From assembly GCA_028023455.1 (NCBI GenBank), contig JAQFVV010006644.1, positions 96,001-160,000 on the forward strand: a stretch of DNA of 64,000 nucleotides, read 5' to 3'. This DNA is from Epiperipatus broadwayi. Lineage: Eukaryota > Onychophora > Udeonychophora > Euonychophora > Peripatidae. The notes below the pieces were generated by a model that made no database searches, was not told the origin of the DNA, and saw nothing but the letters and a program-made list of their open reading frames with translations. The first letter of the stretch is position 1. Every line of letters starts with the position of its first letter. Made by a program: the position numbers and the translations under genes. Positions 36,273-48,886 of this stretch are shown one piece after another.

Positions 36273-38618
36273 ATGGATTCAAGTAATTTTAGAAAACAGT
36301 GGATCGTTAAGGAATGGCGGAGACAATGTAAAAAGATTATTAAGCTGAAGTGCAAACTTCGTTTTTTCAAGATTTGTAAAATTTTTCAGATATTCCCAAA
36401 TTGTTGTAGCATAAAATTGAACAGCTGTATAAATTTAATACCAAAATGTTTGGATAAATTAAAATTGATTATTTTAAATAATATTATTAAGAGTTGTAAA
36501 AAGGAACTTTTTGATATTCGTAAATATTTGAAAGCAATTGAACATTTAATAATTTTAAATGAATGGTGTGCCTGGAACGAATATAAAATTATTTGTGAAA
36601 ATGGATTTAAAGTAATTGAACGTAAATTATATAACAAATTTGAGAAAAAAGTTGATTTTTTATTTAATAAGCGATATCCACATGCTTATAAGAATTTAAA
36701 CTTTGTTAATTTATCAAATAATAGGATACATTTAATTCAGAAATATGTTTTAAGTCACGGAGCTAAATACGTTGGTGGTATTTGGAAAGATTATAATTTG
36801 GAATTAATTGCAGCTGTTCAAAATACATTTGAAATGATTCCTGGTAATGATAATTTTGCTGATGATATTATATTTAAGAAAATTAATTGCAATAGATTTG
36901 ATACAATAGCTTATGATAAATCATGGCAATTGGCTATTTCAGAATTTAAATGGAAATTGAAGATTGATGATATGATCTGTTTGAAAGAGGACAAAGGTTT
37001 GCGTATGTGCTTGTTGACGAAATATCAATATATTAATAAAATTAAAATGCAAATGGACAAACTTGGTTTCTTTTTGATTGAAGATTATAATATGGATGGT
37101 CAAAGAATAGTTTATTAACAATATTTTAAAAAGTGCTAAAAATAAAGTTTTAAATAATAATGTATACTATATGATATATCCTTCTTGTGCTATATGTCCT
37201 CGTATTTTTGCAAATATAAAATTACATAAAGAAGGTAATCCTTTGCGAGTTATGATAGATTTTGGTGGTTCCTTTATAGATCAGACTTCTAAATATATTG
37301 GTAAACTTTTACAAGACTTTTTAGGATTTGGGGAAAATACTATTGCTTCATTGTTTGACTTTGTAAATAGTATTAAAAATTTAATTATTGATGAAAATGA
37401 TATTATTGCTTCATTGGATGTTACAGAAATGTATGGATCTATTGATAGAATGAATTTCATAAAAATAATTGAACATGCATTAAAAAGTAAAAATATTTGT
37501 AAATATATGATAAAATTTATCATTGATTCTTTAAAATTTTTTAATGATAACATTGTTTCATCTTTTGAAGGTCAATATTATAAAATGAACAAAGGTTGAC
37601 CTATGGGATTGCCTGTAGTTGCACAAGTTTGCAATTTTGTTTTATCTACATATGAGAGTAGTATTTTAAATATGTGTAATTTTGGAGATATTAAAATTTA
37701 CAAAAGATATGTGGATGATGTTTTTGTCTGTGGAAACACTAATAGTATAAATTTGCTTATAGAGGAATTAAATAAATTGAATGGCTTGAAATGGACTATT
37801 GAAAAAGAACAGGAGTATAAGATTAACTATTTAGATTTAATGATCACAAGAGATAACAATATATTAAATTATAAACTAATAATTAAGCCATTGCAAAAAA
37901 GAGGATATATAAATTGTAAATCAAAAGTACCAATGATGCATAAGATGGCAAGTTTTAAATCTTTTTTGTTTCGGAATGTCGTTACCAAAGTGATAAATTG
38001 AAAAATATTGAGATATTTGCCAAGGAATTGCTTGATGTTGGTTATAAAATGGAACAAATAAACAATACTTTAAGTCAATTAAAAAAAAAATATTATAATT
38101 TAAAAGAAATGAAGATTAATAATAAAAAATGGATATCTATTCCATTTATTTCAAATCCACAAGTAAAATTTTTTAAGGATTTATATAAGAATGTATTTAA
38201 TGTTTCATTCTACGTTCCAAACAATATTAATAAATTAGTTAATAATTCTAAGGATGTCATACCTGTCAAGCAAAAAAGTAATGTCATATATCAAATTTTT
38301 TGTGATTATATGTTATCATATATAGGTGAATTTAGGTGCAGTTTTGAGAAAAGATTGAAGGAACACGAACTGTTATATAAGCGTGTAAAAAATAAAAATA
38401 ATGGTGATTTAATATCTTCTTCAGTTTTCTTCGATCATGAAAAAACATGTAAATATAAATTTAAATTTAATTTTGAAAATGTAAAAATTCTTCATGAAGA
38501 GAGAAACCATAGTAAAAGAAAAATTAAAGAGGCAATTTTTATAAACAGGAATAAAACGCATTTAATAAATCGACAAGCTTCTAACATTAAAATACGAGAT
38601 TCGTGGAATTTGAATTGA
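36273..38618 (+). pseudogene. PLE protein: reverse transcriptase plus GIY-YIG endonuclease
   Basis: PLE proteins join a telomerase-related reverse transcriptase to a GIY-YIG nuclease and prime at a nick. I take the start at ATG 36273 (MDSSNFRKQW); an in-frame ATG at 36237 lies inside the terminal repeat. The RT shows LKEDKGLRMCLLTKYQYI (finger region, near 36980), motif A ASLDVTEMYGSI (near 37409), motif B with PMGLPV (near 37600), motif C YVDD (37708-37719), and INYLDLMI (near 37822). The C-terminal part has VIYQIFC, SYIG and FEKRLKEHE (near 38285-38375), then conserved His/Glu positions of GIY-YIG. Breaks: a frameshift near 37115, TGA at 37597-37599 in motif B (probably from CGA), and a frameshift near 37990. 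Catalytic boxes remain readable, so decay is recent. Confidence 0.8.
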
Positions 38619-38655
38619 TGACGTTTGCTTCCGCTTTTAGTTTTTGAATTTAATA

Positions 38656-38696
38656 GCAGTTGAGGCAGGTTAGAAAGTAACCGAAAGTACTTCTGC
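38656..38696 (+). ncRNA. Hammerhead-like motif in PLE 3' region
   Basis: GCAG (38656-38659), TTGAGGCA in the place of CTGANGA, stem II GGTTA / TAACC (38668-38672 and 38678-38682, perfect, 5-nt loop), GAAA (38683-38686), palindromic GTAC then TT, and CTGC (38693-38696) pairing with GCAG as stem I. Stem II pairs right up to GAAA, as in true hammerheads. Core damage: C3 to T and one extra base before stem II. It lies 38 bp after the ORF stop, the known place in PLEs. Confidence 0.5.
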
Positions 38697-38804
38697 GGAT
38701 TTAAAGATTTTTTGTAATTGTTTGTAAACCGTTAAAAATATTATTTCAATTATAATTACAATATTGTTTTTAATTAACGGATATTTTATTTATTTTACAT
38801 ATAT

Positions 38805-39859
38805 ATAAATGCCAATTACTTCTATTTTATTAATTAAGTTTATTTCAATCATATACACTCCCACCGTCATAATTTATATATCTATATTTAAGAGTATTTA
38901 TATGCGTTGGGGAAAATAAAGCGTTCGTCTTACTATCGTTAAAATAATTTTTTATTAAATATTTTGTCATCTAATCAAATGTCATTTTCAAATATGTTTT
39001 TCAAATGTATCTTATTTATTTTCACAACCTCAGCGGCATGAAAATAGTTTATATCATATGTATAATGAATTTCGGAATGCTCTTAGAAAAATATATGTTA
39101 GTCACCACGTTTCTGAACCGTAAATTAAAACGTTAATGGCAGTATTATGTAATTCTTTCTAATATTCGATTGGCATCTTAATATTAAACCCACCAAAGAT
39201 GTGTGTTTATTTGTAATATATTATTTAGCTAATAAAGAGCATATGAGAAATAATAGCGTGAATGACACTATGTAATTATCTACCACTTGCTCATTCACGC
39301 ACATACTAATGTATATAATTAATTTATAAATGTATAATAATTTGTCAGTATATTAAACTATATTTTATTGTCTAACTTATTTGAGTAATTCGAATTCCTT
39401 TTCCTCCACTTCCACATATTACAGCCATGCTTATGTATATTTTAATATAGTCATAGTTAATAGATGTCTCATTGTGTCGCTCAGCTTTGCTAGTCGGCCG
39501 GATTAAGATTAATTCTCATGTGCCATCACTATTATGTTATTCATTAAGTGTTAGAGAGTGAGTTCGAATACAGGCTGGTACCTGACCTAAATCTTGGGCT
39601 TGACTGGGTTTGAAGTACATTTTGTGAGTTCCAGCTCATGTTAGATGGATAAACATGTTTTGACCAGTACAATATATATATATTCCTGAAAATTTTGCAA
39701 GTCTATTTTCTATTTCATTTCTGTTTCTTATTTAAACTTAACTATAGAATTTCCATTCAATTTTAATATTAAAATGTTTCATGACAAAATATTATTTGAT
39801 GCTATCTAAAACATTCTCTTCATTTAAAAAAAAATGTATGTTTTATCAGAATGAAAACT
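38805..39859. other. Stretch without a recognisable gene
   Basis: Slightly higher GC and CpG than average up to about 39120. A B-box-like GAGTTCGAATAC near 39550 has no A box at the right distance. No ORF with motifs. Confidence 0.5.
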
Positions 39860-40560
39860 TGTTGAGGCATAAAACTTGAATTATCTGCTTTTAAATATTT
39901 TATATTGAATTATTAATCTTGTCATTTCACTTGATACATCATCAATCTCATAATGATAGTCTAATTTTTTGTACATAATTAACTTCACTCATTCTTGTTT
40001 TCAATAATTGTGCCGTAATAGTTAAATCCACAATCACTTTTCAAATTAATTGCATTTTAATTTTTTCCAACTTCACAAAATCCAACAATGTCATATTTAC
40101 TATTAATCAGTTCTTTCAATTCAAACAATCTTCTTTCACTTGAAAGTGATCTACTTTTAAGATGAACTAAAGTAATTCAATGGTAATTTAAGTATGAAAG
40201 CAGCAAATTCATATTATACTCAGGTTTTGGTCATCAACATGCGGGCTTAACTAGCCAAGTCCATACTTTAGTTTTATATATCAAATTAGTATATATATAT
40301 ATACTTTATGATTGCCATTAAAAAATTCCAAGATGTAATTCAATTAAAGATTTTCAGGTAACAGAGAAAATGACATAAAGTTTGTGGGTCTTTTTTTACC
40401 TGTAGAGGTAATCTCACCTGACTGATGTGTATTGGTATATTGTCTAGCCATAGTCACTTATAAGTTGAATAAATACACAAGTTTCCCAAAGTAATCACCT
40501 TAGCACTTCCAGGAGATATCAAAGATCCTACTTATAGATATATGATATGTTTCAGCACAT
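39860..40560 (-). mobile_element. RTE-type LINE copy 4, 5' region and endonuclease start
   Basis: Minus-strand sequence parallels 10500-9766. Shared blocks are CTTCTTTCACTTGAAAGTGA near 40131, GGTTTTGGTCATCAACATGC near 40220, and ATATCAAAGATCC near 40516. It therefore holds the 5' untranslated region and the first part of the endonuclease. Downstream coding parts are absent. Dead copy. Confidence 0.6.
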
Positions 40561-42599
40561 ATTTTATAAAGAAAAAAAATATTTAAAAGAAAGAAAAAAA
40601 ATTCTATCCAAATTATTTTAACTAAAAGACCATCCATATTTTATATCTAAAATAAGTAATATTGTTACCACCAAAATTGAAAAATAAGTTAAATATATCT
40701 GAGAATTTTAATTAGTTAATTAAAGTAAGTAATTTGCCAATAATTTAAAAAATGAAATATTTTATCTTACTGCTAATATGAATACAACTTTAAAAATATT
40801 TTTTCTTGTACAGTAGTCTCACAGAATGTATGCTTAAACAATATTCAAATTGTACAGTATATTTTTCTTTCACTAAATCATACACTTAATATGTTTTGTA
40901 ATGCTTAGTTATTAGTTTAATCCATTTAATTTAAATTGTTGGCTTTGCTTTTTAAAGCTCTCTTATCACTACAAATTGCTTCAAATGTCTTATCATATAA
41001 CAAATGTCGAATGTTATACAATATTTAATATATACTATAACATTTATTTTTTCAATGATATATACTTCAATTAAATTTAAAGACAAAATATATTGTATAG
41101 TATAATTTCATACATTATAATATTAAATTAAACTGCTTTAACTATAACACATTATCATGTAAGCAAACGTATTGCAAGTTAATAATATTAAATTACTCAA
41201 CATAGGTAAATCAAGATTTGAACTGAACATATTTTTATTCTTAAAAATGATTTTCAATTAAATAAAGTTTATAGTAAAATTACTTATTATTATTAAAAAC
41301 ATCATTAAAAATTGTGAAAATATATTAAAATAATGAAACTTTTTTTTAAAAAAAAAAAAGCTTATTTTTATGCTTTAATAATGCAAACTTGCAGTTATCT
41401 ATATTAATATACAAATATAAAAGTTTGTTTGTTTGTGACTTTATAACTCAACAAATATTGCACTAAACTTTAAGAATTTTTCATGATTTTTTTTTTCCTT
41501 TTTTTGTATAGAATTTTATTACCATATCATTTTTTGAAAAATTATAATTTGCAATCATAATTGTTTTTGAATGACATAAAAACTAAGAAGAGGATAGCAC
41601 TGTTAAAATATCATAGGATTAAAAAAAATTTAAATGAAAAGTATAGTTTTTGATAAATCAAAGTAAAATTTGATTTCCAAATATATTTTACATTAATTAA
41701 ATTGCATTTGTGACCATATATTTAATTTCTCATTTGAATGATGACAATTTGATAATTTTTTTAAATCTCAGTTTAAATATATATTTAAAACCTGTTAAAT
41801 AAAATTTAAAATGGCACTAGTACAGTAAGAGAAATATTAACGAATTTGATAAACTTTTGCTATAAAATTGATAAACTTTTAGGATGTTAGTTTAAATATA
41901 TTTAACATATGAAAAAACAAATTTTAAAATGTCATAGATGTAGCAAGAAAAATATTAATGAATTTGATAATGTTTTACCATTTCTTTTTAATATTTGACT
42001 ACAAGTATAATGTATATACTGAACTTTAGATGTAATTAGAAGGGATTTGAAGACAGAATTTCAAGCTTTCTTCAGTTATTCATTCTATCTCATATAACTG
42101 TAACATAACTAAAACAAATGTTATATTGAAAGAATTATCTGAAATTAAAATGGATAATCAACACACAGTACCACAAAATTTTCATAAAAATTGAAGAAGC
42201 AAAGACAAAAAAAGAATTAAGAAATGATTAAGTATGGTAAAAAGAAAAATTAAGAAAAAAATTAGCATAAGAAAATTTAGAATAATAATTAAGTATTGTT
42301 AATTTTTTTTTTTTAAAGTAAAAGTTGAAGATGAGAAAGTTGAGGAATATGATAATATATAACAAAATCTCAAATAGATAAAAACTGTGAGACATTAAGT
42401 AGTAGACAGAAAGCCATTTGGCAGAAGCCTTAAAAAAAGAAGTAGTAACAACACAGAAAGAAAATAGAAAAACAGATAAATAGTATGAAAATTGAAATTT
42501 TATTTTTAGACAATAAAATGAATAGCATATTGTTAAGTAAATTGCAGTCACTCATAAAGATAGAAAAAAAAACCTGTATAAATAAAAGCAAAAAAAAGA
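40561..42599. other. AT-rich stretch, no gene recognised
   Basis: Includes a fragment near 42030-42110 related to the foldback at 31289-31532 (shared TTCAG-TATTCATTCTATYTCA). No supported ORF. Confidence 0.5.
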
Positions 42600-44350
42600 T
42601 TCATCCCTAAATTAATGAAAATTACCACTTATCTTATGGCAAAATAAACAAGGATATTAAACGGTTGAATAATATGACTACTATAAAAAATGTAGATGTG
42701 AAAGAAAAATCTACTGAATATTTAATCAGGATGAGGATTTATTTTCATTTCAGTTATTTCATAAAAAATATTATAGATGTATATAATCTAATAAAAAGTG
42801 TTGCATAACTGATAAAACTTACTGTTCTGTGACTCATTTACATGTGAAAGCTAAAGACAGGCATATATTAATAATTTTTGTAATAAATAAAGCAAATTGG
42901 AATCTGATATCAGATATGTGGAAATAGAGCAATACACAGTTCTTTTGGAAGAGTGTTACTATTATTAAATATTTTAAATTCTCAAAAAGGCAGATTATAT
43001 ACATCATAAAATACATCATGCCCAAAATATGAGTACATTTCCACATTTGGCTTATCTTCAATGAAAGATGGGATGAACTATTTGGAACACTGAACTTACC
43101 TCACTATATGATCAAAGATACATATTAGGTTTTGTAGAGATTGGAAACTAACATTGACAAGATGTCAACAGTGAAAAAACTAGAATTAGTCTCCAGATAA
43201 AAACACAATGGATGAAGATTATAATAAGCAAAGAACATTCCAAAATAAAAATATGCATATGCAATGCCATTGGAAAAGTATGAAGGATATTGTTGATTAT
43301 TTTCCCACTATAGATACCAGTACTGAAAGAGAATAAAGTAAAGAAAGGGCACACATTACCAAATGTCATAATGAAATATAAAGATAAAATGTCTTATGAT
43401 AAAAAAATGAAAGAATTCCTAGTTTGAGATTGGTGAATTTTAGAAATCATGATTATATAATTATAGGAAAGTTATATTCGAAGTTATTGAAAAATAATAG
43501 CAAGTACTAATTAACCTTATTTTAAAAGTGACCCAGATAGCATTACTTAAAAATTAAAAAGGCAAAATTGGAATTTATTTGAATAATGGCCAACCTCCAC
43601 ATAAAATCTTACATAATAGACTATGTATTTTTTATCATGCCTAGACTGATGAATGAAATAATATTAGGATCTAATCTTCTGCAACTTATTGGAATAAAAT
43701 TGATTGTAAAAATAATAAATAAAGATTAAAAGATAGCTAAGTGAGCCAGAATAATAGAAAAAAAAAACAGAAATGGAATACTGAAAAAGACTAAAAGGTT
43801 AACAGTGTTAAGCAGGAGATAATGTTTTGTCAAAAAAAAAACACCATATCACTCACAAAAATTTATCTACCAAGAATGCAATTATAAATATATGAAGACC
43901 TATAATTGTGAATAAAAAGATGGACAGTAATGCTTTTTTATCACACAACACCAAAAGATTAAAGCTCTGTAATTGGACAGAAATATCTAATTATGGTATT
44001 AAAAGATCAAAAGTGATAAATTTACAAATATCAGAAAAATGAAAGCTTTCATATTCTTAGAAAAAGTTTAAACGTTTATGCTTCCAAGCTGATATTAAGA
44101 GAACCATAATAAATTAAAAAAAAACAAAACATATTTTTACCAAAAAGAAAAAATAGCCTGCATCTAAAAAATTTAGTAAAAAATATTGATCCTAGATTTG
44201 AAATCAGATATAAAAAATATGTTCAGCCCAATAAAAATAGAATATCCTTTTGAAATATTGGTAAAATAATGTTACTATATCAAAATTGGATTTAATAGAT
44301 CTATAACAAAGAACATATATTACTTAATTTATTATTTTGTAAAGAACGTT
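42600..44350 (+). pseudogene. Possible heavily decayed LTR-retroelement pol
   Basis: The + strand is purine-rich and reads like eroded coding sequence. Near 43638 it codes MPRLMNEIILGSNLLQLIGI, similar to the C-terminal ILG-x-N/D-L-L end of retroviral-type proteases. Near 44240 IEYPFEILV could be the PFE-x-L start of an integrase core. No reverse transcriptase motif and no LTRs were found. Weak call. Confidence 0.25.
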
Positions 44351-45627
44351 GTTTGAGGCAGATATGATATATAGAAATATGTGTGCGCATGATTTTCAAA
44401 ATAAAGTTTAAGCAAAATGAAATTAATCAACATTATTTTGGCTAAATAAGCGACTGTATATTATAATTATAATAAATATTATAATATAAAAAAAGTAAAA
44501 AGCAAAAACTTTAATTAATTAAAATATGTAATCTAAAAATATTAGAGGAAATATTTTATTTTTATGTTAATCTGAATATAACTTTTAGAATGCTATTTTT
44601 TTTTAAAAAAAAAATCCTTTTAATTAATTAAAGTGATTAAAAAAAAAGAAAGAAGATGACATACAAAAATAATTTTATATGTTTTGCTTAATCTTATCCC
44701 AAGAAAACATATATTATTATATATATAATTAGCAAAATTTGTAAGTAAATATATTCTAAAAAATATTAGTTAAAAGGATTTTTTACTTCTTTTTGTTGTA
44801 AAAAAAATCTAATAAGATAATAATGCTAATATAAAATGGAGATAATTAAAACAGTTGTTCATTTTTTATATCTGTATTTTCTAACCTGTGTGCCGCGGAG
44901 CATATTTGAAAAGTGTTCCGCGATAAGGCCAATTATTTTTACATCAAACGCATTTTATAACATTTAACTTTATATCGATGCAATTATGTTTATAGTTTAA
45001 TAATTAAAATCTCAATTTGATTAGATTCTAAAATATTTTGATTGTTATTACCACATTGATTATACATGCTGTTCTGGACGGCTCAGATTGGTGTCATACC
45101 GGATGTGAGTTTGTGAATCACATAGGACAAGTATGTTTCTAAGCCATGCATTTTCATACAAAATGTTATAGTTCATGAGCAGTCCAGATATTGGAAATGC
45201 ATTGCATCATATGCATATAATCTTGCATGCATCACAACAGTATGTTTCTGGCCTAATTGCTGCAGTATCATTCCAAACTTTACTTGCTGTCTGCTACTCC
45301 TTCCAATTACAAATGGAAGAATGGAGGAAAGTCAGATATTTAGATATTGCTGCAGTTTGTTTTTGCTTTCAAACAAAAGTGGTACATTGTGTTTTCTGAA
45401 GGGTTGTAATGATGGCATTTTCAATGTATTTATATATTGGACTACTTCCATCATCTAATATGAGTATTGAATGTCTTTAAAATAATTTAACTTTGTTTAA
45501 ATATTTCAAATACATTCAACTGTTAGTAATAGTACATCAAACAGGTTAGAATATGCACAACATATCAAGAAGTATTATTTTACCCTCTTCTTTAGGTGTA
45601 GCTGGCCTGACCAGTGACAGTATCTGC

Positions 45628-45706
45628 TTGAGAATAGAACTTGGATCCTTAGATTCTTGACTATTGAATTTTAAGGTATCACTCTAACCAACTGAGTCAT
45701 TCTGCC
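45628..45706 (-). mobile_element. tRNA-derived SINE head
   Basis: The minus strand has a good pol III A box, TGACTCAGTTGGTTAGAGT (45699-45681), and a weaker B box, CAAGTTCTATTCTC (near 45643-45630), about 40 bp apart. Flanking GGCAGAA resembles a tRNA 5' end. The tail beyond 45628 (CACTGGTCAGGCCAGC on the minus strand) is non-tRNA. Cloverleaf pairing is poor, so it is a SINE or tRNA relic rather than a gene. Confidence 0.55.
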
Positions 45707-45737
45707 AAAGGAAACAGTTAGTAGAAATTTCATATAC

Positions 45738-46500
45738 TTAACTATGATGTTCCTCTTGATTTCTCCACTTTTTTTTAAGAGCAAACTTGATTAGTGGTTT
45801 CCATACATTGTGTATAGTCACATTAGGTTGACTTATGGGATTGTTTGTTATTGTCATGTGAGTAGCTTCTTTAAATATTCTTCTTTGTGTTTTTTCTTTT
45901 CTATCCAGTATTTTTATACTTTCCCAGTTGAACATATGTTCATTGGTACATACATGATCTGCTCCCATAGACATATCTGTTTTCCCTCTTCTAATCATCA
46001 GTTTGTGTTCTTGCAAGCACTTTTCAATGGGATGATTGGTTTCATCAATATTTCCACATTCACATGGTATTTCATAGATGCAATTTTTTCTTTTTAGCAT
46101 TTCAAGTTTAAGTTTTGTAGATGTTAGAATTTCTCATAGTGTAGTGGGGCTCTGGAAGGCTGTTTTGATGTTATACTGATTTCAGATTTTCCTTAATTTG
46201 TCTGTTATTTTTGGTATGTATGGGTATACTTAGTACCAATTATTTTTTTGATGGTTCTTTTTGTTGTGTATTTAAGGTTTTCTTAATGACAACTGATGGA
46301 TAACCATTTTCCACAATTGTTTATTCTATATAGATCTTTTATTTTTCCAAATCACTGGTTTCTGAACAAACTACTTTTGCTCTGTTCCATAGTGATAGTA
46401 TGTATAACTCCCTGTTTTATGTTTCCATCTGTGTACAACAATAGCAGCAATTGTGTTTATTGATATCAAAACATTTATCAATATTAGACAGGACACAGAC
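45738..46500 (-). pseudogene. Penelope-like element fragment, GIY-YIG end
   Basis: On the minus strand an open segment (46100-45738) codes CIYEIPCECGN, then EKCLQEHKLMIRRGKTDMS, HVCTNEHMFNWESIKILDR and RRIFKEATHM. These are the GIY-YIG pattern of PLEs: (G/C)IY-x-I-PC-x-CG, R-L-x-EHK, H..H-x-F-x-W, and the catalytic-region E in KEA. The usual YIG block after CGN is shortened, so the nuclease is probably inactive. Upstream to about 46500 broken frames still show NIKQGVIHTI and YPSVVIKKTL-like segments of the RT/linker. It differs clearly from the PLE at 36.2 kb, so it is a second PLE lineage. Confidence 0.7.
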
Positions 46501-46536
46501 AAATATGACTGGGTTAGAAATTCATTTTCAAAATGA

Positions 46537-47181
46537 TATTTATTTTATGTAAAGCACAGCTAGTTAGTTGAAATTAAATTGAAAAACTGCAAGCCTTTCA
46601 TGCTTATTATAATACTTATCTGACAGCCAATCAGATGTTATGATGGCTGTCTAAATAATGACCAAACTGTAAACACAAGACAGAGAATTTTACAAGAAAA
46701 GAGTTGTCCACTCTTTTCTTCACTTGTCTTTCTATATATCTAAACCAGTCTGAAGTATTTAGGTTTGAAAGCATGAAGCTTTACATATCTTCACATTTAA
46801 CTCACTGGTCTAAATTACAAACATACAGTGCGAAATCCTATGATTTACTACACAGTAGTTTTTAGATGTTATAACTTGCAGTAACATATGTAAATAATAT
46901 TTATTTTATATAAAGTGCAGATAGTTAGTTGAAATTAAATAGAAAAGCTACAAATCTTTTGTGCTTATTATAATACCTATCTGACAGCCAAACAGATGTT
47001 ATGATAGTTGTCTAAATAATGATAAAACTGTAAACAGAAGCCAAAAAATTTTACGAGTAAAGAAAAGGGTGGACCGCCCTTTTCTTGTAAAATTCTTTGT
47101 CTTGTGTTTATTGTTTGATCATTATTTAGACAACCATCATAATACCTGATTGGTTGTCAGATAAGTATTATAATAAACAAG
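46537..47181. repeat. Duplicated palindromic repeat
   Basis: A segment beginning ATATTTATTTTAT and containing GTTAGTTGAAATTAAAT and CTTATTATAATAC occurs twice in direct orientation (about 46537-46720 and 46888-47070). The second copy is followed by its inverted complement (about 47075-47178), forming a hairpin centred near 47071 with about 105-bp arms. The first copy has only the start of its right arm. This looks like a foldback MITE; no TSD was determined. Confidence 0.7.
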
Positions 47182-47381
47182 AAAAGTTTGCAAGAATTAT
47201 CTAATAATTCTGAATTTAATATGCCAAAGGAAAAGGAGCTTATATCCTTGTCATCTACACTGAAATGAGTCTTTATGAATTCTGGATATATCCAACAAGA
47301 ATATCTACAAATATCAAAACAAGTGCTAAAAAATTTATAATGTTTTTCAAATTCATATTTATGTAAAGTAGAGTTATTCAC

Positions 47382-47799
47382 ATTAACCAACATAAATTAT
47401 TTTTCTCTTGTTCACTAATAAAATTGTAATTATAAATATGCGACTTTTTTTTTTTGCATTAAATAGTGAAGCTATAAATTTTACACTAATTTATAATAGG
47501 TTTGCTTAGTGCTTTCGAGATTTCATGTTCGAATATCATACTCATAGCTTTATAGATAAAGATTGTTATGATTTATGCAAATGCATTTTAATTTTGCTCT
47601 CTCTAAACAATGGACTAATTAAAAATTCAAATGCATTTGCATAAAACATAACAATCTTTATTTACAAAGCTATGAGTATGAGATTCGAACATGAAATCTC
47701 GAAAGCGCTAAGCAAACCTATTATAAATTAGTGTAAAATTTTTAATTTCACTATTTAATGTGAAAAAAAAGTCACATATTTATAATTAACCAACATAAA
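47382..47799. mobile_element. Foldback element with 15-bp direct flanks
   Basis: ATTAACCAACATAAA is present at 47382-47396 and 47785-47799. Between them are two arms of about 165-170 bp (about 47425-47597 and 47625-47784) that are almost perfect reverse complements. The arms include GTGCTTTCGAGATTTCATGT then TCGAATATC, which resembles a tRNA T-arm/B box. The left side has about 28 extra bases between flank and arm, like a retroposon tail. I infer an inverted dimer of a tRNA-related short repeat. Confidence 0.6.
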
Positions 47800-48184
47800 A
47801 ACTGAAAAAAAGAGAAAGGTTAACAAGTTTATAGGAGGAAATGAGGATGGCCTTCTCTTGTATATGTCCCAACATAAAAGAAATATGTTAAAAACATCAA
47901 GTTTCACATTAAATGACTTACTTGAGTACAACTATTTTTTCTGTAAATATTTTTTTAATTAAGTATAATTTATAATTAAATAATTATAATTATATAATTA
48001 TAATTTTTGCAATCAATATCTAATATAATAATAAATATTGATTTGAAATTGTAACCATCCAATTTTAAATAAAGAACTGATGACAAACTTATTTCATTTT
48101 AACTCAGGTACTTATTTCACCTAAAAAAATTTCTCACAACAGTGTCTCATACTTTAGAAAAGGTTGGGAACCACTGCTTTATAT

Positions 48185-48886
48185 ATTCTAATCACTCAGT
48201 AGCTGACATTTTTCAAAGTAAAACAAGCAGCCTTATAAATCTTTATTCCATGAAAAAAACAGTATTTGCTATTACCAATGAGCATTCCTTGAACAAACAT
48301 TCTACTTATAAGGAAAATGTTCCATTAGGAGAACAGTATTTTTGAATAGATATCAAAGACCAGTCTTCTGTAAATTTTCTACTTTCTAGTCACTTTCATT
48401 AATATTTATCAAGAACAAAAATAATATTAAAAAAAATATTGATTACTTTAACTATTATCAAAATAGCTTCAGTAGCAGATAAAGTTAAACTACTTATATT
48501 CATAGTAAAACTTAAAAAGAACTGAAAACAGTTACTCAATTTAATTATTGTGCAAATAAATCATATGACTATAAATTTTTAAAGGAAAGTGACAATTCTC
48601 ATCATTATTATTTTAACCAAAGTAACCTAGCTAACTCAATGAAACATATTATTCCACAACTTTAATTGCATGCAACTAAAGTAACATAAATCTCTATAAA
48701 AACAAAACAAAACTTTAATTATAAATTGGTATAAGTGACAATTTATATTTTAAAAATTGCAAATGGTAAAATTAATGTTTCTTAATGATTTTTTACTATT
48801 ATTATCATTATATTTATAGGTATAATTGAAGATTACTATTTGATGTTTTTATATTTTAATGAATCAAGTTCTTGCTCATGCCATGC
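48185..48886. other. AT-rich stretch without a recognisable gene
   Basis: No ORF with motifs and no repeat identified. Confidence 0.5.

Larger units (their letters stand above)
36233..38804 (+). mobile_element. Penelope-like retroelement, near full length
   Basis: It is bounded by a 32-bp direct repeat with one mismatch (36233-36264 and 38773-38804, containing GGATATTTTATTTATTTTAC). The coding sequence starts 9 bp after the first repeat and ends at 38618. A hammerhead-like motif lies at 38656-38696. Such a repeat is expected if the downstream copy is the start of a truncated next unit, since PLEs insert as partial tandems; alternatively it is a long target duplication. With only three breaks in a 2.3-kb frame, this is among the least decayed elements in the window. 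Confidence 0.75.
44864..48184. mobile_element. hAT-type DNA transposon with nested insertions
   Basis: The left end CTGTATTTTCTAACCTGTGT then GCCGCGG (from 44872) and the right end (to 48176; minus strand CAGTGGTTCCCAACCTTTTC) are imperfect inverted termini of the CAGTG-TTCTCAACC type known from hAT elements. The adjacent 8-bp sequences are TTTTATAT (44864-44871) and CTTTATAT (48177-48184), matching at 7 of 8, which suits the 8-bp hAT target duplication. I found no transposase motif, so this is a non-autonomous copy. Inside it are a SINE head, a PLE fragment, a duplicated palindromic repeat and a foldback. Confidence 0.65.

Noticed and set aside
36386-36637. Minus-strand ORFs opposite the PLE coding region
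   Set aside because: They are antisense shadows of the PLE frame and show no motif of their own.
45175-45399. Short ORF inside the hAT element as possible transposase
   Set aside because: Too short and without the hAT dimerisation or catalytic motifs.
45628-45706. Resident tRNA gene
   Set aside because: A and B boxes are present, but anticodon and acceptor stems do not pair well and the sequence continues into a SINE-like tail.
46939-47145. Palindromic repeats as a CRISPR array
   Set aside because: No regular repeat-spacer pattern; these are foldback arms in eukaryotic-type DNA.
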